Below are positions 7,463-17,156 of a DNA stretch of 64,000 nucleotides, piece after piece. Where the stretch lies: positions 496,001 to 560,000 of the forward strand of contig CAVZMF010000001.1 of the NCBI GenBank assembly GCA_963776375.1, read 5' to 3'. The first letter of the stretch is position 1. Each line of letters opens with the position of its first letter. Origin of the DNA: PALSA-612 sp963776375. GTDB lineage: Bacteria > Actinomycetota > Thermoleophilia > Gaiellales > Gaiellaceae. The position numbers and the translations under genes are program-made. The notes beneath the pieces were generated by a model, which searched no databases, had not been told where the DNA came from, and saw only the letters and a program-made list of their open reading frames with translations.

Positions 7463-10400
7463 AGAAGCGCGCGCGTCCGGGCGGCGTGCCACGCGAGACC
7501 GAACGCGTCGAACCGATCCGCTGCGCGCTCGATCAGGTTGGAGTCCTCGCGAACGACACCGAGCGAGCGAAGCGCGAACGGCTCGAGATAGGTGCTCGCC
7601 TGGAGGAACGGGGCCGCCTCCGTTTCGACTCGCGCCCGCTCCCCGAGCGCGGCGAGCCCGTCCAGGTGCGTCGCCATCGAGCTGAGGTAGAACCAGTTCG
7701 ACCGACGCACCCTCGGCTCGCCCAGCAGCGATTCGACGGCGGCGAGGTCGCCCCGGAGAAGGGCGAGCTGAATGCGTGGCGTGCCGAGGACCGTTCCGTA
7801 GCCGGTCATCGCGTGGGTCTCGGCTTCATGCTCGAGGCGGCGAGCGTCCTCGTCGTCGCCGAGGTAGGAACGAGCGAGCGCGCACACCAGTAGGGAACGC
7901 GCGTTCAGCACGCACGGGGTCGCGAGGTTCGCCGCCACCGCGTCCTCCACCCGCTCCTGAAGCCGGCCCGCCGCCTCCCAGTCGCCGACCAGCTCCTCGA
8001 GCATCAGGATGCCGGAGACGCCGTGTAACTGATGATGGGATGAGAGCCCACGCGTGATCCCGTCGTGCGCAACCGCGTAGCGCCGTGCTTCATCGAGATG
8101 CCCACGCGCGACCGCCGGCGAAACCGCGCCGTCGTAGATGTCCGCCTGGTGGTCCGGCTCGCTGATTTCACTGACGAGCGCGAGACGCCTGCGGGCCCAC
8201 GTGAGCGCGTTGTCGTAGTCGCCCGTGACGAACGCGCACAATCCCTGCACGTCGTAGCCGTAGGAGCGTATGACCGGATCCCCCAATCGTTCGGCGATCT
8301 CGGTTGCCTCGTTCGCCAGCTCGAGCGACTTGTCGTAGTCGGAGTAGCAGCGGGCGATGAGCGCCTTCGCGCGAGCCGCGCCGTCGGGCGGCGCGAGCTC
8401 GAGTGCCCGTCCGATCCAGCCCTCGACGAGCTCGGCCTCGGGCGCCACGCCCCACATTCCGGCGCGCAGGAGGGTCTGAAAGGCCAGCTCCGAGTAGAGA
8501 TCCGCCGCGGTCAGGTCGTCGTCTACGAGGTCGATCGCGTGCTCCATCGCCGACGAGAATCCCCTTCCGTCGAAATAGAGAGCACTTGCGTGACCGATCT
8601 CCCGCCAGATCTCCATCTGCGCGTGCAGGCTCGGTTCGAGCTCGACCGCGCGATGGAGCAGTGAGACGGCATCTTCGATCTCGTAGCGGCCGACAGCCAG
8701 CTCGGCGGCGCGCCGGAGCCACGAGACGGCGAGCTCGGACAGGTGTCCGAGCTCAGCGTCGTCCCCGGCCCACGCGAGGTCGACGTCTTCCGGCCGCACC
8801 GCCTCCGCATAGTGATGTGCCAGGAGAGCCGCGTGCTCGTCGCGACCTTCTCCCGTCCGCTCGAGCCACACCGCAAACCGCGCATGGAGGCGGGCCCGCT
8901 TCGCAGTCACCAGACTGCCGTAGGCGACCTCTCGAGTGAGCGCGTGCTTGATCGCGAACTCGCGCTCTCCGGCGATCGACGAGCTCGACCGGTACCGGAT
9001 GAAGTCGCGCTCCTCGAGCACGCGAAGGTCTGGCTCGACGTCCTCCAGCAGCTCGTAGACGGGACCGGCCCAGAAGGTGCGGCCGATCACGGCGGCTGCC
9101 TGCAGCGCCGCTTTCTCGGGCGGCTCGAGCAGGTCGATACGGGCGGCGAGAACCGCCTGCACCGTGTCGGGAACGACGAAGTCGTCGGGAAGATCGCGAG
9201 CTGTCCAGCCACCGTTCACTCGCTCGAGCACGCCCTGGTCGATCAGCGTGCGAACGAGCTCCTCGACGAAGAAGGGATTGCCTTCCGCCCGCTGGACGAC
9301 GACCTCGCGAACCGGGGCCGGTAACACGGCCGGAACCAGCTCGTCGACCATTTGCGCGGCGTCCGACGAGGAGAGCACCTCCAGCCAGAGCCTTTCGGCC
9401 TCGCCGCCACGGCCGCCCCACATCGGCCGGGTATGAACGAGCTCCGGCCGTGCGGTTCCGAGCAGCAACACCGGACCGCGGACGTCGTGCAGCGCATCTT
9501 CGAGGAGCTCGAGGAGTACGTCCTCGGCCCAGTGCAGATCCTCGATCAGCAAGACGGCAGGCTGCTCGGCCGCGAGCTCGTCGAGGAACGCGACCCACGC
9601 CAGGCGCAGCCGCTCGCGCGCGTCGAGCGGGTGGACGTCCGAGGGTGCTTCCAGCCCGAGCGTCATCCCGAGGACGGCGTGCTTCCCGAGCCGGCGCCGC
9701 ACGGTTTGCGGGGAATCGCTCTCGGCCAGGCCGAGATGCTCGCGAACGATCTCGCCCAACGGCATGTACGTGATCCCCGCACCGTACGAGAGGCAGCGTC
9801 CGACTCGCCGCAACGGCTCGGGCGATTGTGAGCCGAGCCACTCCCAGAGCTCACGGATCAACGTCGTCTTCCCGATACCGGCGTCGCCCATGATCGTCAC
9901 GAGGCGGGGCCGCCCCTCTTCGACGGCGCGGCCGTAGGCCTTTTGCAGCGCCTCGAGCTCCCGCTCGCGTCCGACGAAGGCGCGGCGCAGACCACCCACG
10001 CCGCGCGGCCTCATCAGCGACAGCGCCCGCACGAGTCGACGACAGGCGACCCCGCCGGCCTTTCCCTTGGCTGCGACGCTGCCCGGCTGATCGAACTCGA
10101 AGGCGCCGCGCACCGCCGCAACGGTCCGCTCGCCGACGAGGATCTCGCCCGGCGCGGCGGCCTGCTCGAGTCGCGCTGCGACGTTGACCGCGTCGCCGGT
10201 GACGAACGAGCTCCCGACGCGAGGCTGACCTACGACGACGTCTCCGGTGTTTACGCCGATACGGAGCGAGAGCGCACCGCCGAACAGCTCCGCGAGCCGA
10301 CGCTGCATCGACAGCGTTGCATGAAGCGCGCGTTCCGCATGATCCTCCTGGGCCGCGGGCGCACCGTAGGCGGCCACGACAGCGTCGCCGACGAATTTCT

Positions 10401-10647
10401 CCACCGTCCCGCCGGTGTCGGCGATCTCTGCCGCCATGGCGTCGTAGAAGCGGTTGAGCAAGACGCGCGTTCGCTCGGCGTCCTGGGAGTCCGCCAGCGC
10501 CGTCGAGCCGACGAGGTCGGCGAAGAGGACCGTTGCCAGCTTCCGCTCTTCACTCGGCTGCGTTCGCTCGGAGATCGGGTTACCGCAGCTGGGGCAGAAC
10601 AGGGCCGCGGCGGGTGCGGACTGGCCGCACTTGGGGCAGAAGCCCAC
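7459..10647 (-). CDS. zinc-ribbon class III adenylate/guanylate cyclase fused to AAA ATPase and TPR-like region
   Basis: 1062 residues from GTG 10647, where the zinc ribbon begins (Cys 4, 7, 18 and 21). An open frame continues upstream but looks non-coding. Next comes a class III cyclase domain (FADLVGST with metal Asp44, VEKFVGDAVVAAYG, GDAVNVAARLE), then an ATPase with Walker A GDAGIGKTT near residue 253 and Walker B AVLLIEDLHWAED, then a long helical, TPR-like C-terminus. It is a large cytoplasmic signalling protein that may make cAMP under control of its ATPase/TPR part; nucleotide specificity is not assigned. It follows the DUF4389 gene by 92 bases. A broken relative lies at 19454-22990. 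Confidence 0.85.
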   Translation of the reverse strand: MGFCPKCGQSAPAAALFCPSCGNPISERTQPSEERKLATVLFADLVGSTALADSQDAERTRVLLNRFYDAMAAEIADTGGTVEKFVGDAVVAAYGAPAAQEDHAERALHATLSMQRRLAELFGGALSLRIGVNTGDVVVGQPRVGSSFVTGDAVNVAARLEQAAAPGEILVGERTVAAVRGAFEFDQPGSVAAKGKAGGVACRRLVRALSLMRPRGVGGLRRAFVGRERELEALQKAYGRAVEEGRPRLVTIMGDAGIGKTTLIRELWEWLGSQSPEPLRRVGRCLSYGAGITYMPLGEIVREHLGLAESDSPQTVRRRLGKHAVLGMTLGLEAPSDVHPLDARERLRLAWVAFLDELAAEQPAVLLIEDLHWAEDVLLELLEDALHDVRGPVLLLGTARPELVHTRPMWGGRGGEAERLWLEVLSSSDAAQMVDELVPAVLPAPVREVVVQRAEGNPFFVEELVRTLIDQGVLERVNGGWTARDLPDDFVVPDTVQAVLAARIDLLEPPEKAALQAAAVIGRTFWAGPVYELLEDVEPDLRVLEERDFIRYRSSSSIAGEREFAIKHALTREVAYGSLVTAKRARLHARFAVWLERTGEGRDEHAALLAHHYAEAVRPEDVDLAWAGDDAELGHLSELAVSWLRRAAELAVGRYEIEDAVSLLHRAVELEPSLHAQMEIWREIGHASALYFDGRGFSSAMEHAIDLVDDDLTAADLYSELAFQTLLRAGMWGVAPEAELVEGWIGRALELAPPDGAARAKALIARCYSDYDKSLELANEATEIAERLGDPVIRSYGYDVQGLCAFVTGDYDNALTWARRRLALVSEISEPDHQADIYDGAVSPAVARGHLDEARRYAVAHDGITRGLSSHHQLHGVSGILMLEELVGDWEAAGRLQERVEDAVAANLATPCVLNARSLLVCALARSYLGDDEDARRLEHEAETHAMTGYGTVLGTPRIQLALLRGDLAAVESLLGEPRVRRSNWFYLSSMATHLDGLAALGERARVETEAAPFLQASTYLEPFALRSLGVVREDSNLIERAADRFDAFGLAWHAARTRALL

Positions 10648-10739
10648 GTGGCCATTGTCCCCTGGATCCACCGGCGGCGCAAACAGCGCCAAGGGAGGTC
10701 CATCTCGCAGGCAACCGAGACTGCCACTGTGCCCGCCAC

Positions 10740-11312
10740 TCAGTCGTGCGTGCCCGTCTCCAGGCTGAACGCCGGATAGTCGTCGACGAGTGAGGCCAGA
10801 TAGGCGAGCAGCCTTGCCAGCCAGCGCACAACTCCGCGTTGGAACCCGTAGAGCGGTTCTGGGTAGGTCTCGACGATGAGGATCCAGACCGCGGCGATCA
10901 CCCACACGATCGCCGACACGAACATGAGCAGGGCGAGCACCAACGCGCTCGGGATCGCCGTCAGAATCCGAAGCAACGCCGACCCTGGGCTCGGTGCGCC
11001 CGACGGCTCGACCTCGAACCGCACCGTGGCCTCTCCCGAGCCGGGCAACCGGTCGGTCAAGATCCACATGTACGCGCTCGCCGCCATCACCCAGCCAAGC
11101 CATCGGGCCACCCGCGGACCGTCCTCTGCCAAGTAGCGGCTGCCGTCCTTCTGCGAGATCAGCACCGCTGCCAGGACGGGGAAGCCCAGGTAGAGGATCC
11201 AGCCGAACGGAATCCCGATCAACGCCGCCAACCAGATGATCACAGCCCGAAGCACGACCTGGATGCGGTCGAACCGCTGCGGGTAGCTGACGTCGAAGAC
11301 GGCGGCGCTCAT
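10740..11312 (-). CDS. DUF4389 membrane protein
   Basis: 190 residues with about three hydrophobic segments and the DUF4389 pattern: N-terminal YPQRFDR, a C-terminal RGVVRWLARLLAYLASL, then a DDYPAFSL ending. Function unknown. ATG 11312 is preceded by CAGGGG. It lies upstream of the cyclase/ATPase gene on the same strand and may be co-transcribed with it. Confidence 0.8.
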   Translation of the reverse strand: MSAAVFDVSYPQRFDRIQVVLRAVIIWLAALIGIPFGWILYLGFPVLAAVLISQKDGSRYLAEDGPRVARWLGWVMAASAYMWILTDRLPGSGEATVRFEVEPSGAPSPGSALLRILTAIPSALVLALLMFVSAIVWVIAAVWILIVETYPEPLYGFQRGVVRWLARLLAYLASLVDDYPAFSLETGTHD

Positions 11313-11552
11313 CCCCTGCTGCCGGAGATTCTCACCAACAGCGCGACTCTGCGCAATCCGCCCGCCGGACCGATCAGGCCGCCGTTGACGGCAACTCCGG
11401 GCTGCGTCCGTTCAGGTGCCTGAGCATGAAACCGGCGGGTGTCGTCCCGCTGAGCGCGAGCAGAGCGGCGCTTCCCTGGACGGTGGCATGACGCCGCGGG
11501 ATACTTGCGCAGTGCGCAATCCCGTCGACAGGCTCCGAACCGGAGCGCCTTC

Positions 11553-14195
11553 GTGAACTCCGCGGCCAAGGCCACCGAGGCCGAGCTCAGCGCTCGGCTC
11601 GAAGAGGCACACGCCCGCATCGCCGAACTCGAGACGGCACGGTTGCGCGCCGAGACGCTGTTCGCCGTCACGCAGGTGCTGAGCAAGACCCAGAGCCTCG
11701 AAGAGACGATCGAGGCAATCATCGGCGAGCTACAACGGGTCGTGCCGTACGACAGCTGCTCGGTGCAGGTGATCCAGGGCAACCGGCTGGTGATCATCGG
11801 CGCACGAGGCCTCGAGGATCTCGGCGGCTTGATCGGCGTTGGCTTCGACCTGGACGACGACACCAACCTCAACGGCCAAGTGGTTCGTTCGAGGCGACCG
11901 CGGGTCTTCGGCGATGTTTCGCAGAACCCGCATTTCGCGAGTCACGAGCACGGCGGGGGACGGATTCGCGGCTGGATCTGCGCCCCGATGATCATCGGCG
12001 ACCGCGTCATCGGCGTCCTGAGCGTCGACAATTTCGAACCCGATTTCTACAACGAGGAACTCGCGGAGCTCGCGACGGCATTCGCCGCCCAGGCTGCGAC
12101 GGCGATCGAGAATGCCCGGCTGCTCGAAACCGAGCGCACCGCACGCGAACAGGCCGAGACGCTGCGCGCCGCTGCACAATCGCTCAGCAGCACGCTGGGC
12201 GCCTCACAGGTCTTCGATCTCATCCTGTCGGAGCTGGGCAAGGTAGTGCCGTACAGGAGCGCCAGCGTCCAGCGGCTGGACGGCGACGAGTTCGTGATTG
12301 TCGGCGGCCACGGCTATCCCGACATCGAGGAACTGGTCGGCCATCGCTACGCCTGGCGGGGACCCGACGATCCTGCCCGGGACCTGGTGGAGCGGCACCA
12401 GACGCTCATCGTCGAGGACGCCTCCGCGCGATACCCGCATTTCGAAGACGTCCACGTCGAGGGAAGCATCAGAGGATGGATGGCCGTCCCGCTGCTGATC
12501 GGCGACCGCCTGATCGGAATGCTGACACTGGACAGCTTCGAGCCCGATTTCTACACGCCCGAGCACGCCGAGATGGCCAAGGCCTTCGCCGCACTCGCCG
12601 CGACGGCGATCGACAAGGAGGACTACGTCAGCGAACTCGAGCGGGCGCGCGAGGAGGCGGAGGCGGCGACCCAGGCAAAGAGCGCCTTCCTGGCCACGAT
12701 GAGCCATGAGATCCGAACACCGATGAACGCGGTCATCGGGATGACCGACCTGCTGCTCGAGACGGAGCTGACGCCCGAGCAGCGCGAGTTCACGGAAGTG
12801 GTGAGGTCGAGCGGAAATGCGCTACTGCATGTGATCGACGACATCCTCGACTACTCGAAGATCGAGGCCGGCCGGCTGGAGCTCGAGCGGGAGCCGTTCG
12901 ACCTCCGGGAGTGCGTCGAGGAAGCGCTTGACATCGTCGCTCCCCGCGCTTCCGCAAAGAACGTCGAGCTCGGCTGCCTCGTCGACGAGGCGGTGCCGGC
13001 GGGGCTCGTCGGCGATACGGGTCGCCTGCGTCAGGTGCTGCTGAACCTGCTCTCGAACGCGGTCAAGTTCACGGAAGAAGGCGACGTGGTCGTCCTCGTC
13101 GAGGCGGAGCCGGCCGGCACGGAGGCGACCCGTGTGCACCTAGCCGTACGGGACACCGGCATCGGCGTTCCGCCGGACCGGATCGATGGGTTGTTCGAGT
13201 CTTTCAGCCAGCTGGATGCATCCACGACGCGCCGGTACGGTGGCACCGGGCTCGGGCTCGCGATCTCGAAGCGCCTCGTCGAGCTGATGGGCGGCACGCT
13301 GTGGGTGGAAAGCGAGGAAGGGAAGGGGTCGACGTTCCACGTCGAGCTCGTCGCCGACGAGGCGGACGTCCCGCCACGGATTGCTGCGGGCGAGGGTCCT
13401 CCCGTGCTCGAGGGCAAGCGACTGCTGGCCGTCGACGACAACGCGACCAATCGGGAGATGGTGAGCCGGCAAGCGCGATCGTGGGGGATGGAGCCCGTGG
13501 CTGTCGGCTTGCCGTCCGAGGCGCTCGCACTGATCGATCGAGGCGAGCGCTTCGACGTCGCCGTCCTCGACCTGGTGATGCCGGAGATGGACGGAGTGGC
13601 CCTCGCCGCCGAGATCCGACGGCGTCGACCCACGCTTCCGCTCCTGCTGCTCACCTCGCTCGGGCGCCTGCCGCAGGCCAGGTCCGTGACCGACTTCGCC
13701 GCGCAGCTCGCGAAACCGCTGAAGGCGTCGCAGCTCTACAACGCCCTGCTCGGAGTCCTCGCCGGCACGGCGGAGGAACCGCGCTCGTCCGAACCGCCCC
13801 CGGCCGGCGAGGACGGCGTCGCGCCGCTCCGGATCCTGCTGGCGGAGGACAACGCCGTGAACCAGAAGGTGGCGCTCAAGCTCCTGGAGCGGCTCGGCTA
13901 CCGCGCAGACGTGGCGTCGAACGGCCTCGAAGCCCTCGAGGCGCTCGAGCGCCGGCCGTACGACGTCGTCCTGATGGACATGCAGATGCCCGAGCTGGAC
14001 GGTCTCGACACGACGCGCCGGATCTGCGAGCGCTGGCCCGCGGGAGAGCGTCCGCGCATCGTCGCCATGACCGCGAATGCGATGCAGGACGATCGGGACG
14101 CATGTTTCGCCGCGGGGATGGACGACTACGTGGCCAAGCCGATCCGCCCCGAGGCGCTGGCGGAGGCGCTTCGGAAGGTCCGGCAGCTCCAGTGA
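11553..14195 (+). CDS. hybrid sensor histidine kinase, GAF-GAF-HisKA-HATPase-REC-REC
   Basis: 880 residues from GTG 11553 (GGAG 7 bases upstream; a TTG at 11505 is possible). Two GAF domains (about 40-175 and 210-350) share phrases such as RGW...P.LIGDR.IG.L..D.FEPDFY, so they arose by duplication. The HisKA box SHEIRTPM has His385. The ATPase domain has a typical GGTGLGLAISKRL. Two receivers follow with phospho-acceptors Asp673 and Asp809. There is no transmembrane segment, so it should sense a cytoplasmic ligand or redox state through GAF. It overlaps the Hpt gene by 4 bases, making a His-Asp-His-Asp relay with the next two genes likely. Confidence 0.92.
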   Translation: MNSAAKATEAELSARLEEAHARIAELETARLRAETLFAVTQVLSKTQSLEETIEAIIGELQRVVPYDSCSVQVIQGNRLVIIGARGLEDLGGLIGVGFDLDDDTNLNGQVVRSRRPRVFGDVSQNPHFASHEHGGGRIRGWICAPMIIGDRVIGVLSVDNFEPDFYNEELAELATAFAAQAATAIENARLLETERTAREQAETLRAAAQSLSSTLGASQVFDLILSELGKVVPYRSASVQRLDGDEFVIVGGHGYPDIEELVGHRYAWRGPDDPARDLVERHQTLIVEDASARYPHFEDVHVEGSIRGWMAVPLLIGDRLIGMLTLDSFEPDFYTPEHAEMAKAFAALAATAIDKEDYVSELERAREEAEAATQAKSAFLATMSHEIRTPMNAVIGMTDLLLETELTPEQREFTEVVRSSGNALLHVIDDILDYSKIEAGRLELEREPFDLRECVEEALDIVAPRASAKNVELGCLVDEAVPAGLVGDTGRLRQVLLNLLSNAVKFTEEGDVVVLVEAEPAGTEATRVHLAVRDTGIGVPPDRIDGLFESFSQLDASTTRRYGGTGLGLAISKRLVELMGGTLWVESEEGKGSTFHVELVADEADVPPRIAAGEGPPVLEGKRLLAVDDNATNREMVSRQARSWGMEPVAVGLPSEALALIDRGERFDVAVLDLVMPEMDGVALAAEIRRRRPTLPLLLLTSLGRLPQARSVTDFAAQLAKPLKASQLYNALLGVLAGTAEEPRSSEPPPAGEDGVAPLRILLAEDNAVNQKVALKLLERLGYRADVASNGLEALEALERRPYDVVLMDMQMPELDGLDTTRRICERWPAGERPRIVAMTANAMQDDRDACFAAGMDDYVAKPIRPEALAEALRKVRQLQ

Positions 14196-14509
14196 GCGGG
14201 CTCGATCCGGCTGCAATCGAGAACCTGCGCGAGCTCGGCGGCGACGAGCTCGTCGCGGATCTCGTGGAGACGTTCTTCGCCGACGCCCCCGGCCTGCTCT
14301 CGGGCCTCCACGGCTCGGACGTCGACGGAGTCCGCCGCGCGGCGCACACGTTGAAGTCGAACGCCGCGACGTTCGGGGCGATCCGGCTGTCCGAGCTCTG
14401 CCTCGAGCTCGAGCAGCAGGCGAAAGCCGGCGACCTGGCCGCGGCTCCCGGCCTGGCGCGGGGAATCGAGGAGGAGTACGCGCTCGTGGCGCAGGAGCTG
14501 CGCGCGTGA
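14192..14509 (+). CDS. Hpt domain phosphotransfer protein
   Basis: 105 residues starting at GTG 14192, which overlaps the kinase stop (GTGA). The Hpt motif AAHTLKSNAATFGA carries the phospho-accepting His, and the remainder is helical as expected. It should take phosphate from a receiver of the hybrid kinase and pass it to the receiver of the next protein. It also overlaps the next gene by 4 bases, so the three are probably translationally coupled. Confidence 0.88.
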   Translation: MSGLDPAAIENLRELGGDELVADLVETFFADAPGLLSGLHGSDVDGVRRAAHTLKSNAATFGAIRLSELCLELEQQAKAGDLAAAPGLARGIEEEYALVAQELRA

Positions 14510-15534
14510 AGGGGCCGGTCGGCCGGATCCTCGTCGTCGACGACAACCGCATGAACCGGCTGCTGCTGGGCCGCGGACTCGAGGAGCAGGGTCACTCGGT
14601 CTCGTTCGCCGAGGACGGCCGCGAGGCGCTCGACGTGCTCCGGCGCGAGCCGTTCGACCTGGTCCTGCTCGACGTCCTCATGCCCGAGGTGGACGGCTTC
14701 GAGGTGCTGGGCGCGATGAAATCCGATCCGCGCCTCCGCGACCTCCCCGTGATCGTCACCTCCGCCCTGGACGAGCTCGACGGCGTGGTCAAGTGCATCG
14801 AGCTGGGCGCGGAGGACTACCTGACCAAGCCGGTCAACGCCGTCTTGCTCAGGGCGCGCGTCACTGCGAGCCTGGAGAAGAAGCGCCTGCACGACGAGCA
14901 GCGCGAGCTGATCAGCAAGTTCGCGACGCGCCCGGTGGCCGAGGAGCTCCTCACCACGGGCTTCTCGCTCGGCGGGAAGTCCGTCGAGGCCGCCTCGCTC
15001 TTCTGCGACATCCGCTCGTTCACCGCGATCGCCGAGACACAGACGCCTGCCGAGACCATAGAGCTGCTGAACGACTACTACACGCTGATGATGGACGCGA
15101 TCGGCGGCGAGGGCGGGATCGTCAACCAGATGGTCGGGGACGGGCTGATGGCGATCTTCGGCGCGCCGATCCCGACGCCGGACTTCCGCCTGCGCGCCGT
15201 GCGCGCCGCGCGGCAGATGGTCGAGCTGGTCGAGCTGTTCAACCAGGAGCAGGCGGCGCTCCGGAAGGTGCAGATCAGCATCGGCGTCGGGATCGCGTCC
15301 GGACGCGTGATCGCCGGCTACACGGGCACGCAGCAGCGCGCGACCTACACCTGCGTCGGCGACACGGTCAACATCGCCGCCCGGCTCGAGTCGCACACGA
15401 AGGTGATCGGCCGGCCGATCCTGATGGACGAGGAGACGCGGGACGGCCTGAACGGCGAGATCCCGACCGAGGCTCAGGGCGAGCTGCTCGTCCGCGGAAA
15501 GACCCGTCCCGTGAACGTCTACTCGGTCGCGTGA
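14506..15534 (+). CDS. receiver-class III adenylate/guanylate cyclase response regulator
   Basis: 342 residues from GTG 14506. An N-terminal receiver (ILVVDDNRMNR; phospho-acceptor Asp56 in LLDVLMPEVDG; EDYLTKP) is joined by a short helical linker to a class III cyclase domain (FCDIRSFTAIAE, MVGDGLMAIFGAP, TCVGDTVNIAARLE). Metal-binding aspartates are present. The output of the phosphorelay is therefore probably a cyclic nucleotide rather than DNA binding. cAMP is the likelier product by analogy; the base-selecting residues were not assigned. It is the last gene of the three-gene operon. Confidence 0.9.
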   Translation: MKGPVGRILVVDDNRMNRLLLGRGLEEQGHSVSFAEDGREALDVLRREPFDLVLLDVLMPEVDGFEVLGAMKSDPRLRDLPVIVTSALDELDGVVKCIELGAEDYLTKPVNAVLLRARVTASLEKKRLHDEQRELISKFATRPVAEELLTTGFSLGGKSVEAASLFCDIRSFTAIAETQTPAETIELLNDYYTLMMDAIGGEGGIVNQMVGDGLMAIFGAPIPTPDFRLRAVRAARQMVELVELFNQEQAALRKVQISIGVGIASGRVIAGYTGTQQRATYTCVGDTVNIAARLESHTKVIGRPILMDEETRDGLNGEIPTEAQGELLVRGKTRPVNVYSVA

Positions 15535-15761
15535 GCGGCGGCAGCGTGCGTGCGCCGACAGGCGGGTGGATCCCGGTCGTCGACTCAACGGTCCGGTCTC
15601 TCGCTTCTCAGTTTCTGACTACCTGCTTGTCCGCTCCAGAGGCTCAAAGCCGCTGTTTGAGCGAACCAGGTACGGGCACTATCGGCTCCGTTCTTGAGAG
15701 CTTGATCGAAGCTCGTGGCGTCGCTCTGCCGTTAGGACGCGCCGTCGAGGGTCAGCGCAGG

Positions 15762-17069
15762 CTACGACACTGCCCACAACCACATGGTGTGGAATGACCA
15801 GGCGCCGAGGCCGAACATGGCCGCGATGACGGCGGTTGTGGTCAGTCCGGCGAGCCACGCGCGGCCGGGGATTCTGGTCACGAGCCAGGCACCGAGCAGG
15901 GAAATGGCGCCGATGGCGGGAAGGTAGAACCTGACGAGCTGCAAGCTGACGCCTCCGTCGACCGTCCACGTGTAGGCGGCGTACAGGCCCCAGATCGCTA
16001 GCCATGACGCGGCTAGGGCGAGGGCGACCCATAGATCGCGAAGGGCCACGGCGCCGTCGTGGCCGCGGGCCCGACGCATGAAGACCCATCGGACGATGAT
16101 CCACGCTAGTGCCACCAGTGCGAGTGCGAGCATTGGCATGGCCCGGATCAGGTGCGGGGGCATCAGCCGCAGGTTCGGCAGCACCGCGCTGAGGCCGAAC
16201 GTGACTTCGCCGGGCTGGTATCCGGTTGTCAGCGGGCCGCCGTAGATCTGGTCGTCGAAGACGGCGACGCCGGCGCCGAAGACGACCACGGAGGCAAGCC
16301 ACAAGCAGAGCGTGCGGAGGGGCAGCTTCGCGGGCGCGAGCCGCCACGCCACGATCACGGCGACGACGGCGCAGCCGAGGATCATGATGTCGGTGTAGCG
16401 GACGAAGGTCGCGATCTCGATCGCGACGAAGCCGGCCAGGCCGGCCCAGGTGCGTCGCCTCGGACTGGCCTCGGTTGCCAGCATCGTCCAAAGGAGCGCT
16501 CCGGTGCCGGCGGCGATCAGCGAGGCGTCGGTGAAGGTCGGCATGTACATGCGCCAGGCGAAGATCAGCGCGGCTCCGGATGAGCAGTACAGGCCCACCG
16601 CTGCCAGGCCGCCGAAGCGTCCGAGCCAGCGTCGGGCGCCGATGAACAGGCCAAGGCAGGCCAGTGCGCCGTAGAACAGCTGTGCCCACTGGATGATGCC
16701 GAGCGCCTGGAACGGGGCCGCGAGGTACGGGTAGCCGGGGTCCTTTTCGCTGATGTATCGCCCGTTGGCCAACTGGATCCATTGGTTCGGGACCGGGCTG
16801 CCCGAGGGGCCCATCTTTGCGTCCAGAGCGTTGAGCTGCGCGCTGGACAACGTCAGGAAATCGCCCATCGTGACCGCCACGATCGAATAGTGGTAGGCAC
16901 CGTCGTCGGGCTCGACAGCTTTTCGAGGCGCTCCGACCGAGAGGACCACGCCGCACAGCGCCGCGAACGCGACAGCAGCAAGTGCCGCCTCGAGCCACAC
17001 CGGGGTGCGGTTCGCCGGGACGGTGGCGGAACGGGAGCCGTGGCGGCTCGCCACCGGGATTGCTTCCAT
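15762..17069 (-). CDS. multi-pass membrane protein, possibly a GT-C glycosyltransferase
   Basis: 435 residues with roughly ten hydrophobic segments. After the first segment comes an acidic stretch (AVEPDDGAYHYS) that resembles the catalytic loop of GT-C fold glycosyltransferases, which use lipid-linked sugars outside the membrane; this is a weak resemblance, and a plain unknown membrane protein is also possible. It is divergent from the response regulator gene at 17157 with 87 bases between them, so it may be a target of that system. The 227 bases downstream to the phosphorelay operon hold no gene. Confidence 0.55.
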   Translation of the reverse strand: MEAIPVASRHGSRSATVPANRTPVWLEAALAAVAFAALCGVVLSVGAPRKAVEPDDGAYHYSIVAVTMGDFLTLSSAQLNALDAKMGPSGSPVPNQWIQLANGRYISEKDPGYPYLAAPFQALGIIQWAQLFYGALACLGLFIGARRWLGRFGGLAAVGLYCSSGAALIFAWRMYMPTFTDASLIAAGTGALLWTMLATEASPRRRTWAGLAGFVAIEIATFVRYTDIMILGCAVVAVIVAWRLAPAKLPLRTLCLWLASVVVFGAGVAVFDDQIYGGPLTTGYQPGEVTFGLSAVLPNLRLMPPHLIRAMPMLALALVALAWIIVRWVFMRRARGHDGAVALRDLWVALALAASWLAIWGLYAAYTWTVDGGVSLQLVRFYLPAIGAISLLGAWLVTRIPGRAWLAGLTTTAVIAAMFGLGAWSFHTMWLWAVS

Positions 17070-17156
17070 GACTGCACTTCTACGTGATTGCAGGTGACAT
17101 CACCGCTACTTACGGTGTTGAACGGATGTCATGTCTGCCCGCGCATACTGGGCTGC

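Noticed and set aside
10648..11103. Upstream in-frame extension of the cyclase/ATPase gene to give about 1210 residues
   Set aside because: The extension is low-complexity and antisense to the DUF4389 gene, which has the better protein pattern; the zinc ribbon begins exactly at GTG 10647.
13876..15588. Long minus-strand open frame across the kinase, Hpt and cyclase genes
   Set aside because: Its composition is that of an antisense shadow in high-GC DNA, without recognisable domains, while the plus-strand genes carry full motifs.
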